Shown here: positions 25,259 through 35,056 of the stretch, piece by piece
Layout: every line of letters starts with the position of its first letter
How positions within the stretch are numbered: position 1 is the first letter of the stretch
DNA from: Pontibacter kalidii
GTDB taxonomy: Bacteria; Bacteroidota; Bacteroidia; Cytophagales; Hymenobacteraceae
Assembly: GCF_026278245.1 (NCBI RefSeq)
Contig: NZ_CP111079.1
Location: 3,858,501 to 3,922,500 of the forward strand
DNA length: 64,000 nt
Direction of reading: 5' to 3'
Position numbers and translations under genes: made by a program
Notes under the pieces: generated by a model
Told to the model about the DNA's origin: nothing
Seen by the model: only the letters and a program-made list of their open reading frames with translations
The model's database searches: none

Positions 25259-27379
25259 ATGATGGAAGAAAAGAAAGAAAAGAAGCTGAAAGCAAGTTCA
25301 GAACCACCTTACATTAACCGCGAGCTGAGCTGGCTGGCTTTTAACTATAGAGTACTGCAGGAAGCCAAGGACAAAACCGTGCCTCTGCTGGAGCGCATCA
25401 AGTTCATGGCTATTTTCTCGTCTAACCTGGACGAGTACTTTAAAGTGCGCGTGGCCACCCTCAAACGCCTGATCAAACTAAAGCCAAAGACCCGCAGCAA
25501 GCTGGACGAGGAACCGCAGGAGACCCTGGATCAGGTGCTGCAGGAGGTGCACCGGCAGCAGGAGGAGTTCGGGCAGGTGTTCCGTGACGGCATTCTGGCC
25601 GACCTGCGCGAGCACGACATCCACATGCTGACAGAGCACGACCTGAACCCCAAGCAAAAGGAATGGGTGCATGACTACTTCACAGAGACGCTGGAGCCGT
25701 TGCTGCTGCCCATCATCCTGGACGAAACCGAAACCCACCTGTTCCTGCGCGACCAGACCGTATACCTAGGAGTGAAGATGTGGGACCCGGCGGAGGAAGA
25801 CTGCAAGGCAGAGCGCTACGCCATGCTGGAGATCCCCACCAAAAAACATGGCGGTCGCTTCGTAAAACTGCCAACGGTAAACGAGCAGCGCTACGTGATG
25901 TTCATAGACGATGTGATCCGCTTTTGCCTGCCGAGGCTGTTTCCAAAGTATAAAGCCTTTGCCGCCCATGCCGTGAAGGTCTCCAGGGATGCCGAGTTGG
26001 ACATTGAGGAGGAGGTATCGGGTAGTTTGATGGCCAAGATACAGAAGAGTCTGAAGAAGCGCGAGACCGGCTACCCCGCCCGCCTGCTCTACGACCCCGA
26101 AACACCGCAGGACCTGCTGGACATGATGATGGCCCACACCGGCATTACCGAAGAGGAGCTGGTGGAGGGAAGCAAGTACCACAACTTCCGCGACTTCTTC
26201 GGGTTCCCGGACTTTAACCTGCCTGGCCTGAAGTATGATCCGCAGCCCACGCTCATACACCCGCAGTTGGAGCAGGAGCCAAGTATACTTGCCGCCATGA
26301 AAGAGCGTGATTACCTGGTGCACTACCCCTACCAGTCGTTCGACTACGTGCTGCGCCTCTTCGACGAGGCTGCCCAGGACCCGAAGGTAACCGCCATGAG
26401 CGCCACGCTCTACCGCGTGGCCGATAAATCCAGGATAGCCAAGGCCTTGGTAAAGGCGGCCAGGAACGGCAAGCTGGTAACGGTGGTGGTGGAGCTGAAG
26501 GCCCGCTTCGACGAGGAGTCGAATATTTACTGGGCCGGTAAATTGCAAAAGGCGGGGGCCAACGTCATCTTTGGCGTCCCTGACCTGAAGGTGCACTCCA
26601 AGCTGGGCCTCATCACCCGAAACGAGAAAGGCAAGCTAGTCAACTATGCCTACCTGAGCACCGGCAACTACAACGAGACCACCTCTAAAATCTACGCCGA
26701 CCACGCCCTTTTTACCACCGATAAGCGCCTGACGAAGGATGTGGAGCAGGTCTTCAACCTCTTCATCGACAGGCAGACCGATAAGAAGTTTGAGCACCTG
26801 CTGGTAGCTCCCATCAACATGCGCCAGGGCTTTGTTAAACTCATCGACCGGGAGATCAAAAACGCCAAAAAGGGCCTGCCGGCAAGTATGATCCTGAAGA
26901 TGAACGCGCTGCAGGATGCCCGCATGATCGGGAAACTGTACGAGGCCAGCCAGGCCGGCGTGAAGATACAGCTGCTGGTGCGGGGCATTTGCTGCCTGAA
27001 GCCGGGCGTGCAGGGCGTGAGCGAGAACATTGAGGTGCGCGGCATCGTGGATCGTTACCTGGAGCACGCGCGGGTCTACATCTTCCACAACAACGGCGAG
27101 GAAAAGCTCTACATCGCCTCTGCCGACTGGATGACCCGCAACCTGAACCGGCGCGTGGAGGTGGCTTTCCCGCTTTACCAGCCCGACTTGGTGGAGCAGG
27201 TGCGCCACATCATAGACCTGCAGCTGCAGGACGACACCAAAACCCGCACCGTGGACAACAGCTATCTGAAGCCAGAGGCGCCGACCAACGTGCGGGCGCA
27301 GTACGCTGCCTACGCGTACCTGCGCGAGCTGGTGCCCTCGGACACGGCAGCCGCCTGCGAGCCCAGAGAAAAGGAGTAG
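25259..27379 (+). CDS. ppk1: Polyphosphate kinase 1
   Basis: 706 residues (ATG 25259 or ATG 25262). Makes and degrades polyphosphate with ATP. The N domain begins with INRELSWLAFNYRVLQEA, the head domain follows, and the catalytic C1/C2 region shows KLVTVVVELKARFDEESNIYWA and the phospho-His region PDLKVHSKLGLI, with later RGICCLKPGV, RYLEHARVYIFHN and SADWMTRNLNRRVEV. All diagnostic motifs are intact. It is followed by a terminator and by repeat R2, and sixA precedes it. Confidence 0.97.
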   Translation: MMEEKKEKKLKASSEPPYINRELSWLAFNYRVLQEAKDKTVPLLERIKFMAIFSSNLDEYFKVRVATLKRLIKLKPKTRSKLDEEPQETLDQVLQEVHRQQEEFGQVFRDGILADLREHDIHMLTEHDLNPKQKEWVHDYFTETLEPLLLPIILDETETHLFLRDQTVYLGVKMWDPAEEDCKAERYAMLEIPTKKHGGRFVKLPTVNEQRYVMFIDDVIRFCLPRLFPKYKAFAAHAVKVSRDAELDIEEEVSGSLMAKIQKSLKKRETGYPARLLYDPETPQDLLDMMMAHTGITEEELVEGSKYHNFRDFFGFPDFNLPGLKYDPQPTLIHPQLEQEPSILAAMKERDYLVHYPYQSFDYVLRLFDEAAQDPKVTAMSATLYRVADKSRIAKALVKAARNGKLVTVVVELKARFDEESNIYWAGKLQKAGANVIFGVPDLKVHSKLGLITRNEKGKLVNYAYLSTGNYNETTSKIYADHALFTTDKRLTKDVEQVFNLFIDRQTDKKFEHLLVAPINMRQGFVKLIDREIKNAKKGLPASMILKMNALQDARMIGKLYEASQAGVKIQLLVRGICCLKPGVQGVSENIEVRGIVDRYLEHARVYIFHNNGEEKLYIASADWMTRNLNRRVEVAFPLYQPDLVEQVRHIIDLQLQDDTKTRTVDNSYLKPEAPTNVRAQYAAYAYLRELVPSDTAAACEPREKE

Positions 27380-27419
27380 AAAAGTATAAACCCTTGCTCT
27401 AAAGCATACCTTCGGAAAC

Positions 27420-27466
27420 AGCCTGGCTCCAGCTATACTTCGTGTAGCCGGGGCCAGGCTATTTTT
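27420..27466 (+). terminator. Terminator after ppk1
   Basis: AGCCTGGC / GCCAGGCT stem with TATACTT in the loop, followed by ATTTTTG. Confidence 0.8.
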
Positions 27467-28463
27467 GTCTTTATCCTACCCCTCCACCTCTCCTTTATCG
27501 AGGTCCCCTACCCCAGAACAGGAGAGAGCTTCTGCAGACGATTAACATCCCCCTGCCCCTTCAAAGGGTAGAGCCGTTAAGTTCTCTCTTTTGTCATCCT
27601 GAAAGTGGCACATCCCGGACTTGTTTCGGGGGATCTCTTGTGGGCTAGTAGCAATAGCTTAACCTCCCTTCCACCAAGTTTCTTAACAGAATGACAGTAA
27701 TTTTTGATCCTATTTTGCTAGAATGAAATGACTCTATCCTCAAAGAGGGACAGTCTATACTTGTTGTGTAGCAAAGGCAGCAGCTATCGAATCTGTTCCC
27801 AGTCCTTGGGTTGAGCCCTCTCGGGCTGGAGAGCACCAAAGTTGGAAATGCAACTGTAGGTTTGTAAGTCTGGAGGATCAGCGGCGGCTAGAAAGGATAG
27901 CTTGCCTCAAGTGGAAGGAAGCAGCGGCAAGTAGAGACAAAGTATAAAGTATAGCCAGTGTATGAATCAGCAAGTATAAACTGGCAAGTATAAAAGTATG
28001 GCCTGCTGCGGATTAGGAAGTCCGCAGCAGGCAGAGTTCCGGACAAGGACGTCCGGAACAGCAAGTATAAAAAGGCACAGCGGACGCCCCGAAATGCTTC
28101 GGGACTTTCAGCTTGCGCTAGCAAAAGTATGGCAAAGTATAAATCGGCAAGTATAAAACCCAAGTTGCGATCTACTCATGATGTGCAGGTGTAAATCCAC
28201 CCCTAACCCCTCCGAGGAGGGGGATCACCTACTCTTTTGCGAAATTCCCCTCCTTGGAGGGGCAGGGGTGGGTTAATTGCAACTTGAGTTATAAAGTATA
28301 GCCAAAGCAAGTATGGCTTTTCAAGCCAGTCAAGTTGCAAACTTGACCTCATCGAAGGATACAAGTCTGAAGACTTGCACCATGGAAAAAGGCGGCCAAA
28401 GGTTTATTTTACACTTCCACAAACATCGCAGCTTAGGCTTTATACTTACCAGATGCGCCACGC
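27467..28463. repeat. Composite intergenic repeat R2
   Basis: Gene-free stretch between convergent ppk1 and the DUF6268 gene. It carries the hairpin CCCAGTCCTTGGG (27798-27810), the block TCTCGGGCTGGAGAGC nearby, a TCAAGTTGCAAACTTGA palindrome at 28330-28346 and one with AAGTC/GACTT stem at 28359-28382. There are CCCCTCC/GGAGGGG pairs near 28204-28262 and a roughly 105-base hairpin-like unit bounded by TGTCATCCTG and CAGAATGACA (about 27592-27697). AAGTATA is dense here. Compared with R1, the middle part carrying GCGCGATGCCC is missing. Confidence 0.7.
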
Positions 28464-29480
28464 TTACTTCTGGGTAAACCTTCTGGGTGGCACCAGGTAT
28501 AGCTCCACACCCACATACCCGGCGCCAGCCAGGTCGTTTTCGATCAGTTCATCCCGTGAGCCCACATCATCATAGAGGCGGTGCCTGTAGTACTGCCGGA
28601 AGCCTCCCTCCACAGCAAACCACAGGAAGTCGTAAATCTCGCGCTCCACGCGCAGCAGGCCCTTTATATCGGTACGGCGCAACTCCAGGTCCTCGAACTC
28701 TGACAGCGGCGGCTCATCCACATACAGGTTGTAGCTAGCTCCCTCCAGGCGGTAGCCGGCGTAGAACAGCGTTTTCTCGTTCAGGTTATACCTGACCCTT
28801 AAATTGGCCGGGAAGATAGACTCCACCCCCCATTTCGGATTGAAGGTGCGGTTGTAGAGGACGCCCGGGTACACCCTCTGCCGCCCGAACGTATAGCCCC
28901 ATTGCAGGCCCACCCCAATGACATAGTCCGGGCTTTTCTTCCAGCCGTAAGCCAAGTCCATGGTGCCCTTCAGGTAATCCGACACGTTGATGTTGTCACG
29001 GGTGTAATCGCCGTTAAGTTCGCCCTTTACGCGTATGAAGTAGAAGTTGCGCTCGTTAAGCGAGTGCAGGTACAACACCTGCAAGCCTATGCTTCTTAGG
29101 TTCTTGTCCTCCAGGTAGCGGTACAGGTCGTAGGAGGCCGGTGTAAGGCCCCCAAAGTTAAATTCCTCCAGTTCATAGTTAAAGCCGATCACCACCTTGT
29201 CCTGCGGCTTGTTCAGGAGTGGGGCAAAGGCCCGCACCGAGAACTTGTTATGCCGGTCTATCCTCCCGGAGCCATCGCCCACCCTGGGGTTATCCGATTC
29301 GGATTCTATGCCAAAGCCAGGCAGGCGTTCGTAGCTAACCACCACTCCGCGCGGCTTGCCTTCGCCGCGCACACCAGGGGATGCAAACTCCTCCAGCACC
29401 TCTGTTTCGGGTGTTACCTGCGCTTCCGCCAAAAAGAAGGGTATAAAGAAAAGTGTAGTCAGCAGTAATAGGTTTTTCAT
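28464..29480 (-). CDS. Outer-membrane beta-barrel protein of the DUF6268 type
   Basis: 338 residues with signal peptide (KNLLLLTTLFFIPFFLAEAQ). The mature part alternates polar and hydrophobic residues in strands such as KVVIGFNYELEEFNFGG, YDLYRYLEDKNLRSIGLQVLYLHS and DYVIGVGLQWGYTFG. It ends in an aromatic strand (GYVGVELYLV), consistent with a beta-barrel of the outer membrane. The pattern fits DUF6268. It lies 75 bases downstream of the phosphoesterase-barrel gene on the same strand and probably shares its transcript, which links the two in the outer membrane. Function unknown. Confidence 0.7.
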   Translation of the reverse strand: MKNLLLLTTLFFIPFFLAEAQVTPETEVLEEFASPGVRGEGKPRGVVVSYERLPGFGIESESDNPRVGDGSGRIDRHNKFSVRAFAPLLNKPQDKVVIGFNYELEEFNFGGLTPASYDLYRYLEDKNLRSIGLQVLYLHSLNERNFYFIRVKGELNGDYTRDNINVSDYLKGTMDLAYGWKKSPDYVIGVGLQWGYTFGRQRVYPGVLYNRTFNPKWGVESIFPANLRVRYNLNEKTLFYAGYRLEGASYNLYVDEPPLSEFEDLELRRTDIKGLLRVEREIYDFLWFAVEGGFRQYYRHRLYDDVGSRDELIENDLAGAGYVGVELYLVPPRRFTQK

Positions 29481-29555
29481 AGTTCTGTAGGTTTCATTCA
29501 GGCTTATCTTAAGGGATGCCTGCTTTCCCGGTTATACTTTTTGTTCAGATAAGAG

Positions 29556-32500
29556 TTAGAAAAAGAAGCCGAATTTCAGCAGCCACAGATCGTCATCGTC
29601 GTCATCTCCCACTGAGTAGGTAAGCGACACGACCGTGCGGTTCAGCATATCTACCCACACACCGCCGCCATAGCCCATGTGCAGGTCACGCAGGAAACCC
29701 CTGTCCGGGTCGCCGGCATAGTATACCCTGCCAGCATCTATGTGTCCCAGGATGCCCAGCTTGCCAGGGGTTAAGTATAAGTTATAATCAAGCAGGTGCA
29801 GACGGCCCTCTCCGTTGGCATACACGCTGCCGCGCCCGGCATAGCGGGTACGGCGGTAGCCGCGCAGGTTCTCAGTGCCGCCCAGGGTGTTGGCCTGGTA
29901 AAAGCGGAAGTCGCCGAAGTTGCGAGCCGCCCCCAGCCGCCCAGACCAGGTAAGCTTAAACGGGAAGTTCGGGGTGAGGTAAAAGCGGAACTCGGTGCTG
30001 AGGTTGGTGAAGCTTAGCCCCTCCGCCCCCAGTTGGTGGTTGTAGCTGATGGTGTTGTACCAGCGCATGCCAATGCGCGGGTTGGCCTCTGTGCTGCCGC
30101 TGCCCAACACCTCCAGGTTAAAGAAGGCCTTTGCCCCCAGGTAATGCTGTGCCTCGAACCTTCCTTTCTCCACGTTGTAGGTACCCTCTCTCAGCTGCCC
30201 AGCCCGCGCCTGGTCCACCAGGAAACTCTCCCCCTCGGGGTCATCCACATTAAACCTGTCATAGGTAGGCCCAAGCCCCATCTTCACGAACGCAAACGGC
30301 TCCCGGTAAAGCAGCGCGCTCAGGGAGAGGCGCTCGTAGCGCACACGGTAATAGCTGTTGTCTACCTCCGGGTCTTTGCGGGTCTCGTTGCCAAGGCCAT
30401 AGAAGTTGCGCTGAAACTGCGGCCCCTGCAGGTGCGCGTTCAGGCCCAGGTGCCAAAAGCCCAGCACCTGCCGCACATCGCCGGTATACTCCAGGTTATA
30501 GGAGCTGGTGCGGAAAGCATAGTTAGCCTCCAGCAGGTGTTGCGCAGCGTAGGGGTCCTTGCGGAACTTGTGCGTGCGCCACAGTATGCCTGCCCCCAAA
30601 AACACACCATCCTCCACGTTATACTCTGCCGAGAGGCGCGGCCCCACGTAGGGCAGCTTATAGTTATCCCGGTCGTAGAGGTTGACCTCCTCGTACGGCT
30701 CAGTCTTATCCTTTGTCTCGCTGCTAAAGGTAAACTGGTTGCCCTGCTCCGTGTCGTACACCACCGTGTGCTTCTTCAGTCCGCTCACGCTGGAGTTGTC
30801 GGTGATGATGTCCTCGTCCTTGCCGCCAATGATGCGCACCAGTATACTTTCGTCCACATCGCCCGAAATGATAAACTCATCCCGGCCACCCATGCCGTAG
30901 ATGCGCACTTCCTTTGTTTCGTCTGTCAGGAAAGTGCGGTTGTAGATTTCGGTGCGCAGCTCGCCCTCTTTGCTGGTCTTGTACCCGATCACCTGCAACT
31001 GCTCATCGTTCAGGCGCTTGATCAGGAAGCGCTCGTGCTTGTTGCTGCCGGTGATGTCCACGTACTGCGCCAGGAAGTCGTAGTACTCGGCGGCGGCCTT
31101 CGGCAGCTGCTCGCGCCTGGCCTTCAGCTTGGCTGTTATCTCCGGGGCCGAAAGCTCCCGGATCGGTTCAGGCCACTCCCGCACCGCCCGCTCTATTACC
31201 TCATCGGTCATGCTTCGGCGAATGTCCTCGGCTATCTGCAGCCATTCCTCGCGTGTTACCTTAGAGGTAAGTGTGCGGTCCAGCGTGATGCCGCTCAGGT
31301 TCAGGCCCACCACATCCTCAAAGTCGTAGCCAAAGTTCTGGATGTTGCGGATGCCCCACTTGCGGGTTACGAGCCACGGGAGCACCCCATCGGCCTTAAA
31401 AAAAGCCATGTCGCGGTCCTCGGGCACGGGGGTGTACAGATTGCCTTTGTCGGGCTTATCCTCCTCCACCCAACGCCACTGCCCCTCGTGCCGGTCCCAG
31501 TCGCCGATGAGCATGTCGAAGAGGCGCGCCCGCACGTACTCGCGCTGGTCCACCTCATGGTCGTTGTCCTCCATCAGCTCGTCCAGCACCTTGTCGGTGC
31601 CTACCAGGTTTTTGGCGTTGCCCAGGCTGGCTGTGTTCTCGTGGTTCTCGTCGGCGTCCTCCTCCAGGTAGGCCAGCGTGTTGCTGAACTCATCCTGGTA
31701 CTGGCGCAGGTAAGGAGTGTTGGGGATGTAGACCAGCTCCGGGTTGGTGTGGTACACGCCGGCGGCATCGGCCAACGGCGGTATAATAAGGGCGCCATAG
31801 GGGTGCTGCGCCGATATCTGGTCCTGCAGCAGTGTGCGGGCGGCCGTTTCGCGCAGGTAGGGCGGCAGCGACATGGTGGGGTCCTTGTCCACGGTGCGCA
31901 GGCTGTACTCGGTGGCCTCTGGTGTGCGTACCTTCAGCGCGGCCGTCTGCTTGCCCCCGCCTTTCTGGTAGGGAGTAAGCCCCCCCTGCTCGGTCTTCAT
32001 GTCCAGCAGGGGCACCTCTATTGGCGTGGCCCACTCCTGGCGGTAATGCTCGCCCAGCAGGGTTGTATGCAGGACGCCGGCGCGGTACTCCACGTTGGCC
32101 GCCAAGGTGATGGTACTGTCGGCGTAGTTGGTATCGTCGTGCGGCCGCGGGCGCTCCTCGCGTGGTTTTTTAGAGTAGAGCAGTGTGCGAAACGTAACCT
32201 TGCCGGTCTCGCCCTTGCCTTCGGGCGACCAGAACTCGGCCCATACCTCCCCATTCCGGTGATAGGTTGTTTTCACAAAGCCCTTTACCTTGTGGGCATA
32301 CTCGGCCACGCCGGGTTTCACGTAGTCGGTCTTGCAGCCGGAGCCGCTCACAATGTGCGCCAGGTTATTATACTTGAAGTACTGCAGCGCATGCTCGTGG
32401 CCGGCGGCATACACAATGTTATCATACTTGTTGAAGATATCGAGCAGGCCCCGGACATAGGCCTGGTAGCGCGGGTGCGGGATGTCCTGCAGGATGCCGC

Positions 32501-33374
32501 CATACTTGCGGGCAAAAGGGTAAATGGAGCCGATGACCGGCAGCGGCAGGTACATCCACTCGCGGAGCATGGTCAGTGGGAAGATGTGGTCTTTCAGGGT
32601 GAAGAAACCGCCGTGCTCGCCGCGTGTCATCAGGGGGTGATGGGCCACGATCAGGATGTCGCTGCCGCTGTTCTTCTCGATAATGTCCTCCAGCTTTAGC
32701 AGCATCTCGCCCTCGGTGCCGGTGCCGCAGTTGCTGTTGTCGCCGTAGGGCCGGTCGAAGGGGTGCAGCCACCACTCCGAGTCCAGGGCGATCATCACCA
32801 GGTCGTCGCTCAGCTTCACCTCGTAAGGGCCGGGGCAGCCGTTGCCGGGCACGTAAAAATCGCCGCCCACCACAATGTTCTCTTCCGTCAGGTAGTCGTT
32901 CACGAAGCGCTGCTCCCGCATCACGTACTCCAGCCCGCCGCGGCCGCTGTGGTTCCAGTCGTGGTTGCCGGGTATCATGTATTTCTCGCCGGGGTACCCT
33001 TTCAGGATGTCGAGCTGGTCCCTCAGGCGCCTCTCCGACTCCTCCCGGTCAAACCTCCCCTCGGGCGGGAGGCCGTTCATGTACACGTTATCGCCCAGAA
33101 AGACAGTGGCGCTGCTCTCCCCGGTCTCCATCATCATTTTGCGCATAAGCTGCAGCGAGGGCTCGCCATTCGGGTCAGGCGCGCCCACATCCCCGATCAG
33201 GAACACGGTGTAAAGTACGTCGTTGTCGGGGGCAGGAGCCTCCCGCTCCCAGGCAAAGGCCTCACTGCTGTATTGCGGCTCCGTGGAGATACAGGCTGAT
33301 AGAAGCAGGCTCAGCAGCACACACCACCCGTGGCGCACCAACAGCCGTTGTGTATGCTGTAATGGTTTGATCAT
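29556..33374 (-). CDS. Large lipoprotein: metallophosphoesterase + kinase-like middle region + outer-membrane barrel
   Basis: 1272 residues. Lipoprotein signal with lipobox LSAC (Cys28). Calcineurin-like metallophosphoesterase motifs: GDVG (61-64), GDN (94-96), GNHD (136-139), HH (245-246), GHEH (325-328). After a linker, residues about 485-790 contain GALIIPPLADAAG, an acidic segment, RLFDMLIGDWDRHEGQWRW (617-635) and EDRDMAF (652-658). The D-x-D-R-H followed by D-R-D recalls FAM20/CotH/HipA-type atypical kinases, which is inference from motif shape only. From about residue 890 a BamA/Omp85-like barrel follows, ending in KFGFFF, a typical C-terminal Phe strand. All modules are in one frame with no frameshift. 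It is the first gene of a pair with DUF6268. Confidence 0.88.
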   Translation of the reverse strand: MIKPLQHTQRLLVRHGWCVLLSLLLSACISTEPQYSSEAFAWEREAPAPDNDVLYTVFLIGDVGAPDPNGEPSLQLMRKMMMETGESSATVFLGDNVYMNGLPPEGRFDREESERRLRDQLDILKGYPGEKYMIPGNHDWNHSGRGGLEYVMREQRFVNDYLTEENIVVGGDFYVPGNGCPGPYEVKLSDDLVMIALDSEWWLHPFDRPYGDNSNCGTGTEGEMLLKLEDIIEKNSGSDILIVAHHPLMTRGEHGGFFTLKDHIFPLTMLREWMYLPLPVIGSIYPFARKYGGILQDIPHPRYQAYVRGLLDIFNKYDNIVYAAGHEHALQYFKYNNLAHIVSGSGCKTDYVKPGVAEYAHKVKGFVKTTYHRNGEVWAEFWSPEGKGETGKVTFRTLLYSKKPREERPRPHDDTNYADSTITLAANVEYRAGVLHTTLLGEHYRQEWATPIEVPLLDMKTEQGGLTPYQKGGGKQTAALKVRTPEATEYSLRTVDKDPTMSLPPYLRETAARTLLQDQISAQHPYGALIIPPLADAAGVYHTNPELVYIPNTPYLRQYQDEFSNTLAYLEEDADENHENTASLGNAKNLVGTDKVLDELMEDNDHEVDQREYVRARLFDMLIGDWDRHEGQWRWVEEDKPDKGNLYTPVPEDRDMAFFKADGVLPWLVTRKWGIRNIQNFGYDFEDVVGLNLSGITLDRTLTSKVTREEWLQIAEDIRRSMTDEVIERAVREWPEPIRELSAPEITAKLKARREQLPKAAAEYYDFLAQYVDITGSNKHERFLIKRLNDEQLQVIGYKTSKEGELRTEIYNRTFLTDETKEVRIYGMGGRDEFIISGDVDESILVRIIGGKDEDIITDNSSVSGLKKHTVVYDTEQGNQFTFSSETKDKTEPYEEVNLYDRDNYKLPYVGPRLSAEYNVEDGVFLGAGILWRTHKFRKDPYAAQHLLEANYAFRTSSYNLEYTGDVRQVLGFWHLGLNAHLQGPQFQRNFYGLGNETRKDPEVDNSYYRVRYERLSLSALLYREPFAFVKMGLGPTYDRFNVDDPEGESFLVDQARAGQLREGTYNVEKGRFEAQHYLGAKAFFNLEVLGSGSTEANPRIGMRWYNTISYNHQLGAEGLSFTNLSTEFRFYLTPNFPFKLTWSGRLGAARNFGDFRFYQANTLGGTENLRGYRRTRYAGRGSVYANGEGRLHLLDYNLYLTPGKLGILGHIDAGRVYYAGDPDRGFLRDLHMGYGGGVWVDMLNRTVVSLTYSVGDDDDDDLWLLKFGFFF

Positions 33375-33752
33375 AGTTTTGTTGGCTTAGTACACCTGCC
33401 GTAAGGCACGCACTGCTGCGCTTTCCGCTTGGCAGATGCCCCGCAAAGTATAGCTGTAAGTACGGGCATAGCCAGAGGAGGGATTATACGCGGGCTGGCG
33501 TTTTCTCTCACATAGCCTCCCTTGTCCGCAGTGGCGCCACTGGAACGGCAGAACTGGAATTCATAAACGAGGCAATGTCGCTTTTAGTTGTTACCTTGCA
33601 GATTACCGCCCAACACCCCTGCTTTACTGTTTCTCACTAACAAAATGCTGATTTTACCGTAACCGCAGATACCATATGCCACGCACCATGCACCTGCCGC
33701 CGGGCTGCCCTTTGTCGCTTTTTGCGTGCCTGGCGCTGCTACAAAACCAATT
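33375..33752. other. Gene-free stretch between divergent genes
   Basis: About 378 bases separating the phosphoesterase gene (minus) and the HD/PycTM gene (plus), so both promoters must be here. A GTG 9 codons upstream of ATG 33753 is in frame but has no support. No repeat of the families above was seen. Confidence 0.4.
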
Positions 33753-34955
33753 ATGGAAGACCAGACAATTATAAAGCAAGCCGGGGAGTATGTCTTCAGG
33801 CTTTTTAAGGATAGGCTCTCAAGAAAGCTCGTTTATCATAACTACAAACATACCTTTGAGACAGTAGCCGAGGCACAGGACCTTGGCAAGCGCAGCAACC
33901 TGGCAGAAGACAAGCTGCAGGACCTTTCTCTGGCCGCCTGGTTTCATGACACCGGCTATGTAAACACCTACGACGGGCACGAGGCGGAAAGCGTGCTGAT
34001 CGCTACCGAATGGCTGCAGGAGAAGCAGTACCCTCAGGAACGTATCCATCTGATCACGGAAATGATCATGGCTACCAAGCACGACCAGGAGCCCGAGACA
34101 CTTTTGCAGGAACTGCTGGTGGATGCCGACATGGCCAACATTGGCAAGGACACGTTCTTTGCCACGGCTGAGCTGCTGCGCGTGGAGTGGGAGATCTTCC
34201 AGGATAAATTCTTTACCGACGGCGAGTGGGAGCAGTTTCAAATGGACTTCCTGCTTTCCACCACCTTCCATACCAACCAGGCACAGCGCAAGTTTGCCTC
34301 GCAGCTGGGGCTGAACATACAGGAGCAGCGCAGCCGCCTGAGCAAGGAGATTGAAAAGAAGAAAAAGGAGGAGAAGAAGAGCCACAAAACGCTGGCCCAG
34401 CCCAAGCGCGGCATTGAGACAATGTTCCGCAACACCTACCGCACGCACCTGGACCTGAGCGCGATCGCCGACAACAAGGCGAACATGATGATCAGCCTCA
34501 ACGCCATCATTATCTCGGTGATCATCACGTACCTCAGCGCCAAAACATCAACTGTCGGCACCGACTATACCACGCACCGCACCTTCCTTATCCCGATCAG
34601 CATTCTGCTGCTCACCACGCTGGGCTCCGTTATTTTCGCCATTATTTCGGCACAGCCGGAGGTAACCAGCTTCACGTTCAAGAAAAAGAAAAATAAGAAG
34701 CTGGACACCCGCAAAGTGAACCTGCTGTTTTTCGGCAACTTCACCAACCTGCCGCTGGAGGAGTTCCAGCAAGGCATGCACGACATCATGCGCGACAAGA
34801 AATCGCTGTACAACAACATGATCACCGATATTTACTACTTGGGCGAGGTACTGGACCGCAAGTATAAGATCCTGCGCGTCTCCTATACTATCTTTATGGT
34901 GGGCCTGGTGCTTACCGTCATGGGCTTTGTGTTTGCCGTAGTTACCTCCTCCTGA
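33753..34955 (+). CDS. HD-domain protein with C-terminal Pycsar-effector-type membrane domain (PycTM)
   Basis: 400 residues. N-terminal HD phosphohydrolase: H33 region (YHNYKHT), HD pair AAWFHDTGYV (H65-D66), later His and Asp in EMIMATKHDQEP and VDADMANIG. A basic coiled coil (residues about 195-215) links it to a PycTM-type module: NTYRTHLDLSAIADNKANMMISLNA (227-251), TM helices at about 249-263, 279-299 and 376-397. Pycsar effectors of this class respond to cCMP/cUMP and damage the inner membrane. HD-PycTM fusions are common in Bacteroidota and a direct immune role is unproven. No uridylate/cytidylate cyclase gene lies next to it; neighbours are a phosphoesterase-barrel gene and a TRIC channel. 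Confidence 0.85.
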   Translation: MEDQTIIKQAGEYVFRLFKDRLSRKLVYHNYKHTFETVAEAQDLGKRSNLAEDKLQDLSLAAWFHDTGYVNTYDGHEAESVLIATEWLQEKQYPQERIHLITEMIMATKHDQEPETLLQELLVDADMANIGKDTFFATAELLRVEWEIFQDKFFTDGEWEQFQMDFLLSTTFHTNQAQRKFASQLGLNIQEQRSRLSKEIEKKKKEEKKSHKTLAQPKRGIETMFRNTYRTHLDLSAIADNKANMMISLNAIIISVIITYLSAKTSTVGTDYTTHRTFLIPISILLLTTLGSVIFAIISAQPEVTSFTFKKKKNKKLDTRKVNLLFFGNFTNLPLEEFQQGMHDIMRDKKSLYNNMITDIYYLGEVLDRKYKILRVSYTIFMVGLVLTVMGFVFAVVTSS

Positions 34956-35056
34956 CGCGGGGCCTGTGCTGCGGCAGTTCCTCCGAAGTATAAAACCATT
35001 GGCGCCGTAGTTTTATACTTCCGTTATACTATAGCTTATGCCTCCTAGCGGCGCCC

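Noticed and set aside
30033..32699. 888-residue open frame on the plus strand opposite the phosphoesterase-barrel gene
   Set aside because: It is a shadow: GC-rich codons of the real minus-strand gene keep the antisense frame open. The translated product has no motif, whereas the minus-strand product has intact phosphoesterase and barrel motifs.
33753..34955. A complete Pycsar defence system
   Set aside because: No cyclase gene is visible within the window next to the effector-like gene; the HD-PycTM fusion alone does not make a system.
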